Shown here in pieces: positions 10,861 to 23,500 of a DNA stretch of 64,000 nucleotides. How positions within the stretch are numbered: position 1 is the stretch's first letter; each line of letters starts with the position of its first letter. This DNA is from Cranoglanis bouderius (lineage: Eukaryota > Chordata > Actinopteri > Siluriformes > Cranoglanididae): contig CM042560.1 in assembly GCA_023630585.1 (NCBI GenBank), positions 5,802,501 through 5,866,500 of the forward strand, read 5' to 3'. The notes under the pieces are model-generated. The model saw only the letters and a list, made by a program, of their open reading frames with translations. It was not told the origin of the DNA and ran no database searches. The translations under genes were made by a program, and so were the position numbers.

Positions 10861-12005
10861 TATAGGCTAGTCTAACATCTTAAAAACAAGCATAAATTAA
10901 AACTGCAATTTTAATAAACCCAGCCAGAATTTTCTTTATACAATACAAGACCTTTTAAATCTGCACTTTAACACCGTTCAGTTTCAGTTTGTCTTTTGCG
11001 GATGGAAATGTCAGTATTAAGAATTTCTTCACTTCTGTAAAGCTATTATTACATTCAAGTGTTGAGCGGTCATTATTTTATCGTAGGTTTGGCACTTAGA
11101 ATGCTATAAGTTAATATTTACCTTTAGTGTGCTATTTTGTATAGATCCTGTGCTGTTTTAGCTTTAATTAGGTTTTGAGCACAATGCAAATAATATGCAG
11201 GGAGAGAATGTGTAATATTGGTATACATACAGCTATTATAGGCCTTAGCTTTGTAGCAGGCTGTTATTTATTTAGTTTTACTTGTACATAGTGTTCTGTT
11301 CTCTTATTTCCTCCCACTTCAAGTCAACTCTGTGTCCGTCGAGTCACCGCTGAAGGCGTTTTGCCAAAGCCGTTAACTTGCAACTTTTTTTTCCCCCCCA
11401 AGAACACATTTGCTGACTGTGTCTCCTGCTTTCGATCAAGTAAAACACACACCAGCAAATCTGTCCAAGGGTCATTAGGTCCAGTGCAAAATGACCATCT
11501 AGTCTTAAATTTTCTCCAGCAAGAATTATATATCATGCCCCGATTTACTCTGTGATGTAACGTTTGTCCCTTTTAAACACCGTTCTTCCTGGATCACTTA
11601 CTCTTATTGCAGGGTTACGTGGGTTAGGTGGAGCAATACAACAAGGAGTGCAAGTGCATCCTGAGACGTGCTGTGCTTTAATGATTAATGTGGCGAAAGT
11701 TTGGCCTGGCAGTGCGAGTGGAAATAGATATTTGGCTGCATTCAGAATGAATGGTTATGGTGACTGAGTACAGAAACCTCTGGAAAAAAATTGGCATATT
11801 GAATTTCGTTTATTGTTTCAGTTTATAATTTAAATTCACGATTAAACAAAAACATCTTCGGCACATTTTACAGGGACAAAAAAGTCAGTGGCACTAATTT
11901 TAAGTTAGATCGCGTGCTCTGATTTTGCGCATTCTGACCAATTTCGGTTTAGAGCTAGTCTCAAGCTTAGATGAAAATGAAAAACCACATTCATTATTCC
12001 AAAGT
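10861..12005. other. Upstream region of keap1, nothing coding recognised
   Basis: Unique-looking AT-rich DNA. No exon, RNA gene or clear mobile element was identified. Confidence 0.4.
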
Positions 12006-12085
12006 AGGGCTGCAACTAACGATTATTTTAATAATCGATTAATCTGTCGATTATTTCTTCGATTAATCGATTAGTTGGATTGAAA
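12006..12085 (+). mobile_element. hAT-type non-autonomous element terminus
   Basis: The sequence gggctgcaactaacgatta, followed by interleaved AATCGATTA motifs, is the characteristic start of a vertebrate/teleost hAT non-autonomous family. The right end is uncertain. The run ending in cacccagtcctac at about 12830 may be another hAT-like terminus, with a SINE lying between. Confidence 0.55.
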
Positions 12086-12469
12086 GGCCTGTTTTTATTT
12101 TCTGTATTTTTTCGGGGAAAAAAACCATGTTCTTTCACGTTCTGCCCAATGTTGTCCTTCAAACACTGTGCAAATTGAAGGCTATGAAAAAGGTATTAAA
12201 TGTATCTATGTGGGCTATATTTTTAAAATATTAACATTATATTTTGAAAACAAAAAAAACAGATTGTCCACAAGCTTTAAAGCAGAAGTTAAATCACTAT
12301 ATTAAAAAATGTTTTTAAAAAAAGAAAAACAAAAGCGCAAACTAAGTGTTAACTGGTAAGAGGTTGAATGTTCTGCAGAATCACACACATTCACTCATTT
12401 GAACACAGTAACATGTTTATTCTATAAATGTATGACACTTCTTACATTTATAACCCCATTACAGTTACT

Positions 12470-12768
12470 GTTAGGGGCACGTTTGCCTTGCACCTCCAGG
12501 GTTGGGGGTTCGAATCCCACCTCTGCCCTGTGTGCATGGAGCTTGCTTGTTCTCCACATGCTTTGGGGGTTTCCTCCGGGTACTCCGGTTTCTTCCCCCA
12601 GTCCAGTGGCATGTGTTGTAGGCTGATTGGCATTTCCACATTGTCCGTAGTGTGCGATTGAGCCCCGCGATGGGTTTGTGCCCCGAGTTCCCTGGGATAG
12701 GCTCCCGGCTCCCCTGCGACCCTGTGTAGGATAAGTGGTATGGAAAATGGATGGATGGATATTCATAT
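12470..12768 (+). repeat. tRNA-derived SINE, family B
   Basis: Has the B-box-like GGGTTCGAATCCC and the body blocks ctccgggtactccggtttc, ttgtaggctgattggcattt, cctgggataggctc and cctgtgtaggataagtgg. It ends in a (GGAT)n tail. The head is truncated. Other copies lie at 34387-34735 (old), 43247-43605, 56364-56698 (minus) and 61196-61503. Confidence 0.75.
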
Positions 12769-12959
12769 TATTATAATATTTATCGTGATATTGATATTAT
12801 ATCATCATATCACCCAGTCCTACATATTATAATAAAGTTCTTGAATTATGAATATTTACATTTTTAATTGGACACCTTAGAAAAAGACTTAAAATCAGTT
12901 GGTTTACTGTATAGGACTATTCATGCACCAAAGAGGTTGATTTGAGACACACTCCTATG

Positions 12960-13185
12960 CTTTCAGTAGGCTACAATTCTACTGACGTCAGAGAGGTCAT
13001 ATGACTCAAGGAAACTCCGCAGTCACACTGACGGAGAGGCACAAGGCCCTTCTTAAAGTCACCTGTCCTAAATAGCAGCTCCGTGTCAGTTTCACTCTCA
13101 CACACCAAGTAAACACACGCAGTGCGTTCCTAAAAGAGATCTGTGGAGATTTACTTCCATGTGTATTTGACTTGACCTTATGCAG
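12960..13185 (+). promoter_or_regulatory. keap1: Candidate proximal keap1 promoter and 5' UTR exon
   Basis: Contains a perfect CRE palindrome TGACGTCA at 12983-12990 and an AP-1/NRF2-like element (atgactcaa) about 13 bp further on. This is followed by unique sequence that ends in a strong splice donor tgcag|gtatgt at 13185/13186. A matching acceptor (tgtcccttag) ends at 13341. This suggests an alternative non-coding first exon close to the coding part of keap1. An NRF2-type site would fit the NRF2-KEAP1 feedback loop, but this is inference from motifs alone. Confidence 0.35.
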
Positions 13186-13341
13186 GTATGTGTGGTGTTG
13201 GTAATATTATTGCGGTGCCTGGATGTGTCTACATAAATATCTGTTTTCTAAGAAAGCTGGGAATGTTCATGTTGATGTGATGTTAAAGTGTACGTGATTT
13301 CAAACTGCTGATCCTTTCTCTCTGTGTTTCTTGTCCCTTAG

Positions 13342-14212
13342 GTATTCACGCAAGCAGTCAATGAAGACAGATTGAAATCCACCAGCTTTCCTAAGCCATT
13401 CCGTCCCGGAGTGATCAGCTATTTTTTATCTTGAAGAGGGTGGTTGCACAGACTAAATAACTTCTGACACTTTTTCCATAGTGACTTGAAACCGGCTAGG
13501 CCTGGTTTTATTACTGTAGTGAGAAAATCTTTACGAGGCAATGAGCTTTTAACAAGCCGTTTTTACAAGCCTTTAGAAATTAGGGTTGTTAGCAGATTCT
13601 GACCTGACATTCTTTGTTTTAAATGCCGTTTTAGAAAGTCTGTGTTGATGTAGTCCCAGTCCAGCAGGAGCGTAAATGTGCCCCATTTTTGCACGCTAAG
13701 CTGACTTCCATTCACCTGCAATTGCCATTCCTGTTACTCCAGCTCTCAAAGTTTCTGCTGTTGCTGCAACACCTCAAGTTACAAATTCATAATACTTCCT
13801 TCTGAGGTCATTTACAGTTTCTTTTTCTTGGTTAATGGGCCTTGTGTAACAGGATGATGTCTAAATTTAGCAGGAGGACGTAAGCAGATCACAGGCTTTC
13901 TAATAAAGCCATGTCTTGTTTCCAGAAACTCCAAAATGGATTGTAAATTCCATGTTGACATGGAGGTAATCCACAGACTGAAGTTTGTGCTTGATAGTGC
14001 ATACAGTACGCCGTAAAGAGGACATTTCAGCCTAAGGTAAAGATAAAGCCAGTGCACTATAAAGGAACAGTGTTTTCCTAATGTTGCTTGCACTTTCCCC
14101 GAAAGAAAGATAACTTGGCCAGGACTTTGTAAACCCTGATCCTTGGTTGCTCTGCACGTGTCTCGCACTGGCGAGTGAGGATGAAGGCGCCGGGCCGCGG
14201 GCGTCGCTGAAC
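13342..14212 (+). other. keap1: Possible keap1 5' UTR leading to the start codon
   Basis: Begins after a good acceptor (cccttag, 13341) and runs to the ATG at 14213. It contains several upstream ATGs out of frame. An in-frame TAA at 14111 closes the keap1 frame upstream, so no N-terminal extension is encoded unless another splice acceptor lies between. Base composition becomes GC-rich only after about 14150. Confidence 0.3.
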
Positions 14213-14524
14213 ATGTACGCGGCATCAGGGATGACGGAGTGCAAGGCCGAGGTGACGCCGTCGACGCGCAACGGCCACCGCGTGTTTAGCTACACGCTCG
14301 AGAGCCACACGGCCGCTGCCTTCGCCATCATGAATGAGCTCCGGCTTGAGCGGCAACTCTGTGACGTCACGCTGCGAGTAAAATACAACGACCTGGAGGC
14401 TGTGGACTTTGTGGCACATAAGGTGGTGCTGGCATCCTCGTCACCCGTCTTCCGCGCCATGTTCACCAATGGCCTCAAGGAGTGCGGCATGGAGGTGGTG
14501 CCCATCGAGGGGATCCACCCACGG
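14213..14524 (+). CDS. keap1b: keap1 coding exon 1 (N-terminus and first part of BTB)
   Basis: 104 codons, ending GIHPR before the donor acgg|gtgagt. It encodes TECKAEVTPS, NELRLERQLCDVTL and the BTB signature VAHKVVLASSSPVFRAMFTN. GC-rich compared with the surrounding intron DNA. Kozak context aacATG. Confidence 0.92.
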
Positions 14525-17500
14525 GTGAGTGATTGACTGGTACCTTTTTAGAAATATTGCCATGTAAAATGCCTAAAATGTTTGGTCTCTTTTCAAGATC
14601 CTAAAATATTTGGTCTGCTCACAGGTCCCTAAAATGTTTGGTCCCCCTGACTGGCCCTCAAAATATTTGATCCGCTCTCTAGCCCCTAAAATGTTTGGTC
14701 CCCTCGCTGGCCCCTAAAATGTTTGGTCCCCTCGCTGGCCCCTAAAATGTTTGGTCCCCTCGCTGGCCCCTAAAATGTTTGGTCCCCTCGCTAGACCCTA
14801 AAATGTTTGGTCTCCTCTCTAGACCCTAAAATGTTTGGTCGGATTTCAGGTCCCTAAAATGTTTGGTCCCCTCTCCGGCCCCTATATTGTTTGGTCTCCT
14901 CTCAAACCCCTAAAAGGTTTGGTTCGCTCTCTGACCTCTAAAATTTTTGGTCCCCTTTCTGGCCCGTAAAATGTTTGGTCCCCTCTCTGGCTCCTAAAAT
15001 GTTTGGTCCCCTCTCAAACCCTAAAAATGTTTGGTTCCAGGCCCTTAAAATATTTGTTTTCCCTGCATGTTCAGTTAAAATCTTTCACTTAATATTTCTC
15101 CAACTCCATTAAATCACTTTAATTTTGTAATCCCTTTATAAGTGTGTGAACTGACAAGTACCAATAACTGTGGTCAACCACTTGACCATAACCCCATGTG
15201 AGTCGCCTATAAAAGGTCCCCACTACTGCTGTGTTGCAAACAGGAAAGCTAGTTCTGAAAGAAGCCGCCCTGATGGTCCGCAACAAAAGGAAGTAAACTG
15301 TTGAATATTTCCTGATGGAACAAGATGATATAATGTACAAGCAGACAACACACACACACACACACACACACACAATACAAATGTGTCACAAACAGAAGTG
15401 ACCATGCAGAGTGATGGTTCTATTTCCTCTTTGATTGCACATCATACATTGACACTAGCTTGTGGACGTTCACCGTCCTGCCTTTTTTTTGTTTTGTTTT
15501 TTTGCTATATTAGCTATATATAGCTTCTAAAGCCAAATGGTTAAATGCAAGTTATATAATGCACTAATCAGTGTGATAAACTTGTTGTCTGATTTACATA
15601 TTACATGCTAGGCTTCATACTGCCTTCATTGGCTGATTAGAAAAGGCAAGCTAACTGTTGAAGTCACCAGAGGCATCAATGATCTCGGCTACTTCCTATT
15701 TTTCTTCCTAATGTCTCTATACGCATATAATGACAGGACAAGATGAATCCACGTTCATCAGTTTTGTTTCCGTTTTGGTTCGTCAAACAGTAAACAGTCC
15801 CTGAAATGATGGCTCCATGTTGTGCATGTACGTAGAAAATGAGTGGTCGACCTGGTGTTTGCTAGTGGGAACGTAGGGTAAGGGTAAACTCTACAAATCA
15901 CTCTTGGCTACCCGGAATCTTCATTGTCCAAGGCTTGCTCAGTGGTTAAGGCTTGGTGGTTGGGGCTACTGATCAGAGTGATGCCAACCTGCCACCATTG
16001 GGTCCTCAAGCAAGAACCTTAATAATCAAATTCTCATTTATATCCTGTCTTAATTGTGTCACTTTTTTGGAAAATATTTGTGTTATTTGGTTCGTGTATT
16101 CCATTAGTCTTTCCTTTTCCCCTTTATCTGTACCTTACTTACCTGTATGTAAATGTGTAGATGAAATTATTCCTAAATATGATTTATTTTCTCCAGTTAT
16201 TATCCCTTTTTGAAAATACTGCATTGTCTAGAGCCCTGGATTTAGACAGAAGGCACAACATACTCTCTTGGAGGTTTGCTAGATTGATTGACACACATTC
16301 CCACTCAGCAGGGATGAGATTTGCACAATAAACTCTCGCACAACCTGTTTGACCAGGACGACCAGAGACAGATACTGTGGTCCACATTGTTCTTACACAC
16401 TGATTATCAGGAACTACTACTTGACACACTCATTACACACCTGTGGTGCAGTGGCCTGCGATTTCCAACCACCGGCTGTGCTTCTCTAAAGATAAGATCT
16501 GATCTTACTCTGTGAGAGACAGGGTAACTGATGCGTCATGCTGATATGGTATGGTGTGTCAGAGGAACTGTGGCCTGTGGCTAAAGATTAAAAATAGGTG
16601 TCAGTAAAGATGTCGATTTCAGAGTATTTTGTTTGGTTCTGGTGTCTTTTTGGTCGATTAGTCTGGACTTTGTATCAGTATGAGTATTCTGTAACAGGAC
16701 TATAATTATGTTTTCTTTATGGAGTGTTATTCTTCTCCATTACATTACAGGTCCGTAGTTCTCTAAGAATAAGAGTAAGAATTCTTTGGTCGTGAGTTTA
16801 GGTCAGCAGTCTTGGAACACATAATATGATCTGCGCACTGTCAGGCAATTTGGCGCCATTGCGACCACAGACAACTGGCGAGAACGTTGTAGCAGTGTCA
16901 GAAAATGTATTAAAAGTTCAGAGCGTGGCCAAACTCACACAAACACTCAAAGAAACTCAAAGGACAGCTACAAATACAGTAGCGGCAATGGCGAAACTTA
17001 AACAGAAAAAAAAAACATCATCATTACCCCAAACTCACTTTTCAGAATGTGTCTATTTGTATAACTTCATTTTGTACATGTGCCTGGATCATGCTAGTAA
17101 TAATGTAAGCGAAAAAGGTAGTAATTTTCTTTAAATGGAGGTCTATATTTAGAGGATCTTCATTGTACAATGTGACATGGACAACACGTTATCGCATAGA
17201 CTGTTATGGAATTCTGCCAAGATTTTATTAGGCTCATCTCATACATCAACAAGTAATAATCTTAAAAGACCAATGAAAACCAGCTTAATGTAGCAAACAA
17301 GCAATGAAAGCATTGACTTGGACAATAGGAATCCCTTTTTAGTGCACTTTGGTGTCACTCTGCACAAGATGAGACGAGGTTGTTTGAATTCACCACACAG
17401 ACACACGGTAGGCTAACATAGGCTACCAGCTAAAAAGCTAAGTGCGTACCCAGGAGATGGAATTGTACCAGAAAGCTGAAAGTTATGCAGATGATAATAT

Positions 17501-20500
17501 AGATTAGAAATTATGGACTGTCCTTGATATTGAATTGTTTATTGTTTATTTAGAAGTTAGATAATGTTATTGATGTTCTTTGAAGCACGTATAAGAAGAT
17601 TAGGAGATTTGTACAACAAATGTCTTGAATGATCGACTTCATTTGCAATAAAGGAAACATTGTCAATTAGATTTTTTTTTTTCTCATTTCTATGAAAACA
17701 AATAACTTTATTGCCATTGGATTCAGTGTACAGTTCCCCATCAGTAATACAAGTACAATAGTGTGCAAATATATTTGTGCAAATCTATACTGTACAATCT
17801 GCAAGGTCATTTTTGTGCAATATTTTTGTCAAACAAAAATAATATTAATCCTTTAAGATTAGATAAACATAGAATATTGCTAATGCTGCTTATTTCCTTA
17901 AAGGGATAGTTCACCCAAAAATGAAAATCAATTACTCACCCTCATGTCGTTCCAAACCCCATAAGGCTTTTGTTCATCTTCGGAACACAAATGAAGACTT
18001 TTTAATGAAACCTGGGAGATTTCTGTCCCTCCATTTGCAGTCCAGTAACCAAAACTTTCACGCTCCAAGAAGTTTATAAAGGCATCGTAAAAGTAATCCA
18101 TGTGACTCCAGTGGTTTAATCCCAAAATTATGAAGTGATACGAATGCTTTGTGTGCGAGAAAAAAAGTTAAGTCTTTATTCACAAACTAACGCACGTTCA
18201 CGAGAGAACCATGACGCATGCGTCACCATCACCAACAAACCCCATTTTCTCCCCAATTTGGTTACCTGCCCGTTCCCACCCACCAGCAAGCTCTCCCCTA
18301 TGACACATCAGCTTCCAACATATGCCCATAATTGGTATGTCATTGCTCCCAACGAGACAGCATGACCAGTTTTGGTACCATGCCATGCTGATCCAGTCAG
18401 GGATGGTTGGAGCATCGTCAGAACTAGAATTAGCAGAATAACGCATAACAGAAGTTATAGTGCTAAACAGACAACAATCTGTGATTTGAATTGACAGGTA
18501 ATGGGCCGCCTGATAGAGTTTGCCTACACGGCAAGCATCTCAGTCGGAGAGAAGTGCGTCATCCACGTGATGAATGGAGCTGTGATGTATCAGATCGACA
18601 GCGTGGTGAAGGCCTGCTGTGATTTCCTGGTGCAGCAGCTGGACCCGAGCAACGCCATCGGCATCGCTAACTTCGCTGAGCAGATTGGCTGCACCGAGCT
18701 GCACCAGAAAGCCCGCGAGTACATCTACATGAACTTCAGCCAGGTCAGACTCTCATGTGATCATTCAACTACAGTGGGTGAGACACACTGGTACAGTAAC
18801 AGGACTGAGGAATAGTGGGTTTATAAACTGTACACAGGAATAGTGGGATGCATAAACTGTATACAGTAGTCATACAGTTATTAGGAATAATGTTAACTAT
18901 CTAAGGAGGAAAATCCAATGAGGCATGATGTTAAAGGAAAATATTCAATGATAGAGTGGTGTAATACAGCCTGGCACAAAGCACTCTGAAGTTAATTATT
19001 TTCCAATATCAGCAAGTGTTTTATTCTTCTTATACCACAGCGATTTTTGTTTACTAAAGAATGACATCCTGTACTTTTTATCCATTTACAGTTATATTTA
19101 AGGTTGTAATAGGTAATGATGTTTTGGCTAGTGAAAAACCCAGCTGGGTGAGTAATAAGGATAATGTCAAGATCTTACTCCCTCCAAGATCTGAGTGTGC
19201 ATTACCTTGTGGTGAAGATAAATGAGTTACTGTCTAGGAATGCAGTGAATGCGGTCAGGGTATATATATACAGTGGTGCTTGAAAGTATTTATTATTTAT
19301 TATTTCTGCATAAGTATGACCAGAAACATCATCTGATTTTCACACAAGTCCCCAAAAGTAGATATGGAGAACCCAATTAAACAAATGAGACAAAAATTTT
19401 ATACTTGGTCATTTATTTATTGAGGAAAATGATCCAATATTACATATCTATGAGTGGCAAAGGTATGTTAACATTTGCTTTCAGTATCTGGTGTGGCCCC
19501 CTTGTACAGTAATAACTGCAAAACGTTTCCGGTAACTGTTGATCAGTCCTGCACATCGGCTTGGAGGAATTTTAGCCCGTTCCTCAGTACAGAACAGCTT
19601 CAACTCTGGGATGTTGGTGGGCTTCCTCACATGAACTGCTTGCTTCAGGTCCTTCCATAACATTTCTATTGGATTAAGGTCAGGACTTTGGCTTGGCCAT
19701 TCCAAAACATTAACTTTATTCTTCTTTAAACATTTTTTGGTAGAATGACTTGTGTGCTTGGGGTCGTTGCCTTGCTGCATGACCCACTTTCTTTTGAAAT
19801 TCACGGACAGAAGTCCTCACATTTTCCTTTAGAATTCGCCGGTATACTTTAGAATTTATTGTTCCATCAATGATGGCACGTCATCCAGGCCCAGATACAG
19901 CAAAACCGGCCCATACCATGATACTACCACAATGTTTCACAGATGGGATAAGGTTCTTATGCTGGAATGAGGGGTTTTCCTTTCTCCAAACATAATGCTT
20001 CTCATTTATACCAGTAGTTCTATTTTGGTCACATCCATCCACAAAACATTTTTACAGTGGCATTCTGGCTTGTACACGTGACCTTTAGCAAACTGCAGAC
20101 GGGCTGCAATGTTCTTCTTGGAGAGCAGTGACTTTCTCCTTGCAACCCTGCCATGCACAACATTGTTGTTCAGTGGTGTTCTCCTGGTGGTGGACTCATG
20201 ACTAGTTTAACATTAGTAAATGTGAGAGGGGCCTTTAGTTGCTTAGAAGTTCCCCTGGGTTCCCCTGTGACCTCGTGGACTATTACACTTGTTGCTCTTG
20301 GAATGATCTTTGTTGGTCGACCACTCCTGGGGAGGGTAACAATGGTCTTGAATTTACTCAATTTGTACACAATTTGTTTGACTGTGGATTGGTGGAGTCC
20401 AAACTCTTTAGAGATGGTTTTGTAACCTTTTCCAGCCTGATGAGCATCAACAACTCTTTTTCTGAAATCCTTAGAAATCTCCTGTGTTCATACCATGATA

Positions 20501-23500
20501 CACTTCCACAAACATGTGTTGTGAAGATCAGACTTTGATAGATCCCTGTTCTTTAAATAAAGCAGGGTGCTCCCTCACAGCTGATTATCATCCCATTGAC
20601 TGAAAACACCCGAGTCTAATTCACCTTCAAATTAACTGCTAATCCTAGGGATTCACATACACTCCACTCACAGATATGAAATATTGGATCATTTTCCTCA
20701 ATAAATAAATGACAAAATATAATATTTGTGTATCATCTGATTAATTGGGTTCTCTTTGTCTGCTTTTAGGACTTGTGTGAAAATCTGATAATGCTTTAGG
20801 TCAAATTTATGCAGATATATAGAAAATTCTAAAGGGTTCACTAACTTTCAAGCACCACTGTACATGGATGTGTGGGTAAATAGATGCAGGTGATATGGTC
20901 ATACCTGTTCTGCTACATTGTACATGTTCCTGTGAAAGCTACCTGCTCGAAAAAGGTGTGTCCAAAGAAGCCATTTGCTTTAATTCACATGACACACGTC
21001 AACAGTTATGGATTGGGTTTAAGAGACTATTTAAAATAATAAAAAGCACTGACAAAAGGAGTATTATAGTTGAGTGAATGACATATGCATCTATAATGCA
21101 TTCATTCACAAGAGGAAGGAATGCCACTTACATAGGAGAGGGAGAGTATTAGTTCCTCTTCTCACTCAGCCTAAACCTGGGCAGTGATTGTATATCTAAT
21201 CTCTTTTAAAGCACCTGTTCTAGTTATGCACTTATCTTTAGATGAAAGTACCAGTGTATACTTACAAAAGAGAAAAGAAAATGCAATTCAACAAAGAAAA
21301 GGATCAGTGTGCTGTACATGGGTGTGATTATTTTTGAATCTTCATACTAATTGTTCTGGATGTCAATTCCTTTTCTGAAGATAATTAGCATGTTTGTTAT
21401 ATAAAAAGAATCTCTGTTCTCTTGCTGTTGTGTGGTGCATAGCTGGGGAAAAAAAATTGCATACCATCCATTGACATTTAAAAAAAAAAAAAAAAAATTC
21501 TAGCAATGTTGACAGCTTACAATCTGTGTGACCCATCCCCTGCGCAGTAGTTTAATCTAAGACTCAGTTGAGGCAAGCTATGGGGTCTAAACAAAGCAAT
21601 ATATAGGATTTTACACAATGATGGTGAAAGTAAAATACTCTCACAATCTTGGAAATGCACACATCAATCCCCACTTAGTATCAGTCATTATAAAGATATG
21701 AAAAGAGTCATAAACTTTTAAAACTAAAGCGGGTTGGACACTAAATATGCACTGGCTGAATGGCTACATCACTTTGTAAAAAAAAATTTAATGAATTAAA
21801 ATTTTTGTTTAACTGTTCAGATGGTTCAAACATAGCACTCATTCCCCCTTCGTTTCCTCCGCTCCACAAGGTGGCAACGCAGGAGGAGTTCTTCAATCTC
21901 TCTCCATGCCAGCTGGTAACGCTGATCAGCCGTGACGAGCTGAACGTACGCTGCGAGTCCGAGGTATACCATGCATGCGTGGCGTGGGTGCAGTATGAGC
22001 GTGACGAGCGGAGGCCATACATGCAGGCACTGCTACAGGCCGTGAGATGCCACTCTCTTCCGCCACACTTCCTGCAGCGCCAACTCGAGCACTTTGAGTG
22101 GGACGCACAGAGCAAGGACTATCTATCACAGATCTTTCAGGACCTGACACTGCACAAGCCCACCAAGGCAGCGGCATGCCGCACACCTAAAGTACCGCAG
22201 CTTATCTACACAGCCGGTGGCTATTTCCGGCAGTCGCTCTGCTACCTCGAGGCGTTTAACACGGGCACTGGTGCCTGGCTTCGCCTGGCGGATCTGCAGG
22301 TGCCCCGCAGTGGCCTGGCAGCGTGCGTGATCAGCGGGCTCTTCTACGCCGTTGGAGGGAGGAACAATGCACCTGATGGCAACATGGACTCCAACACGCT
22401 GGACTGCTACAACCCTATGAACAACTGCTGGCTCCCATGCGCCCCAATGAGTGTACCCCGGAACCGAATTGGCATTGGGGTCATTGATGGTATGATCTAC
22501 GCCGTTGGGGGCTCACATGGATGCATCCATCATAACAGCGTAGAGAGGTGAGGACAGTGGTTACAGAGTTAACAACTGTATACTGTGAAAGACGTTTATC
22601 TTGACTGACCTTTATGACTGACATCCCCTTGAGAACCATCTTAGGGGTGAGGAGTTACTGCTAGGAAAACGAGTAGATTTAGACTTTAACGTTCATCACT
22701 GTCAGTTTCTTATCAAAGCAGAGAAGTTGGCTGAATATGTGGGTTTGTTGGACTGTTTCACAATCCAGCATTAAAAATAAGGTGCTGCTGTGCCTGATAC
22801 ACTTGCAATGGTGCCATCTATGGTTTAGCCGTAGTGTTTACAATTTTTGGCCCCATGGCAATATGTGAGAGCTGAAACCTAAATGTTTCTGCTTTTTCAG
22901 CCAAAGCAGCAGTCAGAGCAGGCAATTCACTGAAGGGGAAAGGATGTGGGATGTGAAAACCGCACACTTGTGTTATGCTTCACACTGACTATTTACATAA
23001 ACCTCGAATTTGAAACCTATGAATTTACAAGCCTTGGTCTAATCAGCTAATTCAAATCAAGTGGGTAGGACTCTCTTTTAGTTGGTGGAAAAAAAATGCT
23101 TATTATTAAATAGCAGTCACATCAGACATTTGTCTCAGCTTTTGCTTAATGTTTCTTGGTGCACTTCTCCTTTTACTCTCTGCAAGCGTTCTCTCACCTA
23201 ATTAAATTTTTAAAAATCTGCTGTTTTTGTTCAGGTGTATGTCTTTCAGTACATTACATATTGTCTCATAGTACTAAGGCATTACGACACAGTACGACTA
23301 TGTATTTAGGATTGAGTTTATACCCCAAATCCCCTGCAGCCTCAAACTTGATTTCTTAAATGGCTTTTATTTATTGCTCTCTCCCTCCCTCCCTCTCTCT
23401 CTGTCAGTCAGTCATTTGGCTTTTGGACTCAACATGCCTTTTTCACTATGATTCATCTACAGACACATGAGGAGGAAGTCCAGTGATGGGCCTCAAATAA

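Noticed and set aside
12422..12766. ORFs overlapping the SINE copies (12.4, 43.2, 56.3, 61.2 kb)
   Set aside because: The same ORFs appear at every family B SINE on either strand; they are repeat translations.
14147..14212. Upstream extension of the KEAP1 frame
   Set aside because: The frame is open, but it begins with TTG and holds no ATG before 14213; an in-frame stop lies at 14111.
14571..15060. CRISPR-like array
   Set aside because: Units are contiguous with no unique spacers; this is a minisatellite in a vertebrate intron.
21741..22186. Antisense ORFs over keap1 exon 3
   Set aside because: Shadow of a GC-rich coding exon; no recognisable domain.
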